A stretch of 64,000 nt of DNA, taken from NCBI GenBank assembly GCA_902615805.1, contig CACMQH010000001.1, positions 93,222 to 157,221 on the forward strand. The letters are read 5' to 3'. Under the pieces are notes generated by a model. The model was not told where the DNA came from, ran no database searches, and was given only the letters and a program-made list of their open reading frames with translations. Positions 61,540 to 64,000 of the stretch are shown piece by piece. Position 1 is the first letter of the stretch. Each line of letters begins with the position of its first letter. This DNA is from Rhodospirillaceae bacterium. GTDB lineage: Bacteria; Pseudomonadota; Alphaproteobacteria; TMED109. The translations under genes and the position numbers were made by a program.

Positions 61540-63618
61540 TTAACTTGCAAGCTTTGACTTAAGCTCTTCTTCTACCATCGCTGGTACTAATTCATATTTA
61601 TCAAACTGCATAGTATAAACTGCCCTTCCTTGTGTCATCGATCTTAAATTATTAACATACCCAAACATTGTAGCTAATGGAACATTAGCTTTAACTAAAG
61701 TAGCATTACCCTGAGGTTCCATACCCTGAACCTGACCTCTTCTACTATTTAAATCACCTATTACATCCCCTACAAAATCTTCTGGTGTTACTACTTCTAC
61801 TCTCATCATTGGCTCTAATAGTTTTGGCTTAGACTTAGAAAGAGCATCTTTAAATGCTGATCTTCCAGCAATTTCAAAAGCCATTACACTTGAGTCAACA
61901 TCATGAAAAGCACCATCATATAGTGTGACGCTAATATCTATAACCGGATAACCAGCAACTACTCCGTTTTGCATAGCGCTTTCTATTCCCTTTTGAACGC
62001 CAGGTATATACTCCTTAGGAATGTTTCCACCAACTACCTTGTTAATAAATTCTAAACCACATCCAGGCTCTCCTTTTTTAACCACCATTTTAACCCTAGC
62101 GAATTGACCTGCTCCACCTGATTGTTTTTTGTGTGTATAATCTACATCTGCCTCAGAAGTAATTGTTTCTCTATAGGCAACTTGGGGAGCACCTACATCC
62201 GCTTCAACTTTAAATTCTCTTTTCATTCTATCCACAATGATGTCTAAATGAAGCTCTCCCATACCTTTAATAATGGTTTGACCACTTTCGATATCAGAAC
62301 TTACACCAAAAGAAGGGTCTTCAGCAGCCAATCTTCCAAGCGCCTCAGACATTTTTTCCTGGTCTGCCTTAGTTTTGGGTTCGACTGCTACTTCTATAAC
62401 TGGGTCTGGGAATTCCATTCTTTCAAGAATTATAGGGTTATTAATATCACATAAAGTATCACCTGTTGTTACAGACTTCAAACCACATATTGCAATAATA
62501 TCTCCAGCTCTTGCTTCTTTTATATCTTCTCTGCTATTTGCATGCATTTGCAACATTCTACCAACTCTTTCCTTTTTACCTTTGACAGTATTTTCTACCG
62601 TTGAACCACTATCAATTACGCCTGAGTAAACTCTAGCAAATGCCAAAGTTCCTACAAAAGGATCAGTCATTATCTTAAATGCAAGAGCAGAGAAAGGTTC
62701 TGCGTCAGAGCTATCTCTAGTAAGCTCTTTATCAGCATTTACCTCAACTCCTTTAACTGGAGGTAAGTCTGTAGGAGAAGGCAAGTAATCTATAACAGCA
62801 TCTAACATTGGTTGAACACCTTTGTTTTTAAAAGCAGTGCCACAGAGCACTGGAACGAAAGCTCCACTTATTGTGCCTTTTCTTATACACTTTTTTAATT
62901 CATCTAGAGTAGGCTCTTTTCCGTCTAAATAGCGTTCCATAATTTCATCATCTTGCTCTACTGCAAGTTCTACCAATTTCTTTTTATATTCCTCAGCTTT
63001 CGGTATATATTCTTCAGTAAGTTCATTTATTTTAAACTCAGCTCCTAGCGTATCCTGCTGCCATATTATTTCATTCATATTTAAAATATCTACAACACCT
63101 AAAAAATCAGCTTCTGCCCCAACAGGTAATTGTAAGACTATAGGAGTAGCTCCTAATCTATCCTCTATCATACCTAAACATCTGTAAAAGTCAGCTCCGA
63201 CTCTATCCATTTTATTAATGAAGCACATTCTGGGAACCCCATATTTATTGGCCTGTCTCCAAACAGTCTCAGACTGAGGCTCAACACCAGCAACACTATC
63301 AAAGACTGCTACTGCCCCATCAAGAACTCTTAACGATCTTTCCACTTCAATAGTAAAGTCAACGTGACCAGGTGTGTCAATAATATTAATTCTATGGTCT
63401 TTCCAAAAACAAGTGGTAGCAGCAGAAGTAATAGTAATACCCCTTTCTTGTTCTTGTTCCATCCAATCCATTGTGGCTGCTCCATCATGAACTTCACCTA
63501 TTTTATGAGAAACTCCCGTATAATATAGAATTCTCTCTGTGGTAGTTGTTTTACCTGCATCTATATGTGCCATTATTCCAATGTTTCTATACTTATTTAA
63601 TTCTGTTTTTCTACTCAT
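61540..63618 (-). CDS. fusA: elongation factor G
   Basis: [61 protein letters not shown]. Confidence 0.99.
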   Translation of the reverse strand: MSRKTELNKYRNIGIMAHIDAGKTTTTERILYYTGVSHKIGEVHDGAATMDWMEQEQERGITITSAATTCFWKDHRINIIDTPGHVDFTIEVERSLRVLDGAVAVFDSVAGVEPQSETVWRQANKYGVPRMCFINKMDRVGADFYRCLGMIEDRLGATPIVLQLPVGAEADFLGVVDILNMNEIIWQQDTLGAEFKINELTEEYIPKAEEYKKKLVELAVEQDDEIMERYLDGKEPTLDELKKCIRKGTISGAFVPVLCGTAFKNKGVQPMLDAVIDYLPSPTDLPPVKGVEVNADKELTRDSSDAEPFSALAFKIMTDPFVGTLAFARVYSGVIDSGSTVENTVKGKKERVGRMLQMHANSREDIKEARAGDIIAICGLKSVTTGDTLCDINNPIILERMEFPDPVIEVAVEPKTKADQEKMSEALGRLAAEDPSFGVSSDIESGQTIIKGMGELHLDIIVDRMKREFKVEADVGAPQVAYRETITSEADVDYTHKKQSGGAGQFARVKMVVKKGEPGCGLEFINKVVGGNIPKEYIPGVQKGIESAMQNGVVAGYPVIDISVTLYDGAFHDVDSSVMAFEIAGRSAFKDALSKSKPKLLEPMMRVEVVTPEDFVGDVIGDLNSRRGQVQGMEPQGNATLVKANVPLATMFGYVNNLRSMTQGRAVYTMQFDKYELVPAMVEEELKSKLAS

Positions 63619-63628
63619 AATATATCAA

Positions 63629-64000
<372 letters not shown>

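Overview
The window is an AT-rich, gene-dense chromosomal segment, most likely from a streamlined marine alphaproteobacterium (SAR11/HIMB59/AEGEAN-169-like; this placement is an inference from gene content and composition). It is mostly core genome. About 41.7-64 kb is one collinear minus-strand run: rpsG-fusA-tuf, the S10/spc/alpha ribosomal clusters with secY, adk, rpoA and rplQ, then an rluC-type gene, an ATP12-family chaperone and propionyl-CoA carboxylase pccB/pccA. About 32-39.6 kb is a leucine-degradation cluster: ivd, thiolase, mccB, liuC, mvaB and an amidohydrolase. The rest includes modABC, aceA, glyQS, ppdK, ispB, panB, gpmA, nhaD, a molybdenum-hydroxylase operon (iorAB-like with an SDR, a CoxE-like VWA protein and a MoxR ATPase), bacterioferritin and three tRNAs. 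I found no CRISPR array, IS element, prophage or obvious defence island, and no clearly new system. The observations most worth following up are: a Bfd-type ferredoxin just below the ORF-track length cutoff with a Fur-like box upstream; an FNR/FixK-like dyad between bfr and gpmA; a leucine cluster with mccB but no mccA, suggesting a biotin subunit shared with PccA; the MoxR/VWA/SDR/IorAB operon; and convergent gene pairs that mostly overlap at their stop codons and lack hairpin terminators.
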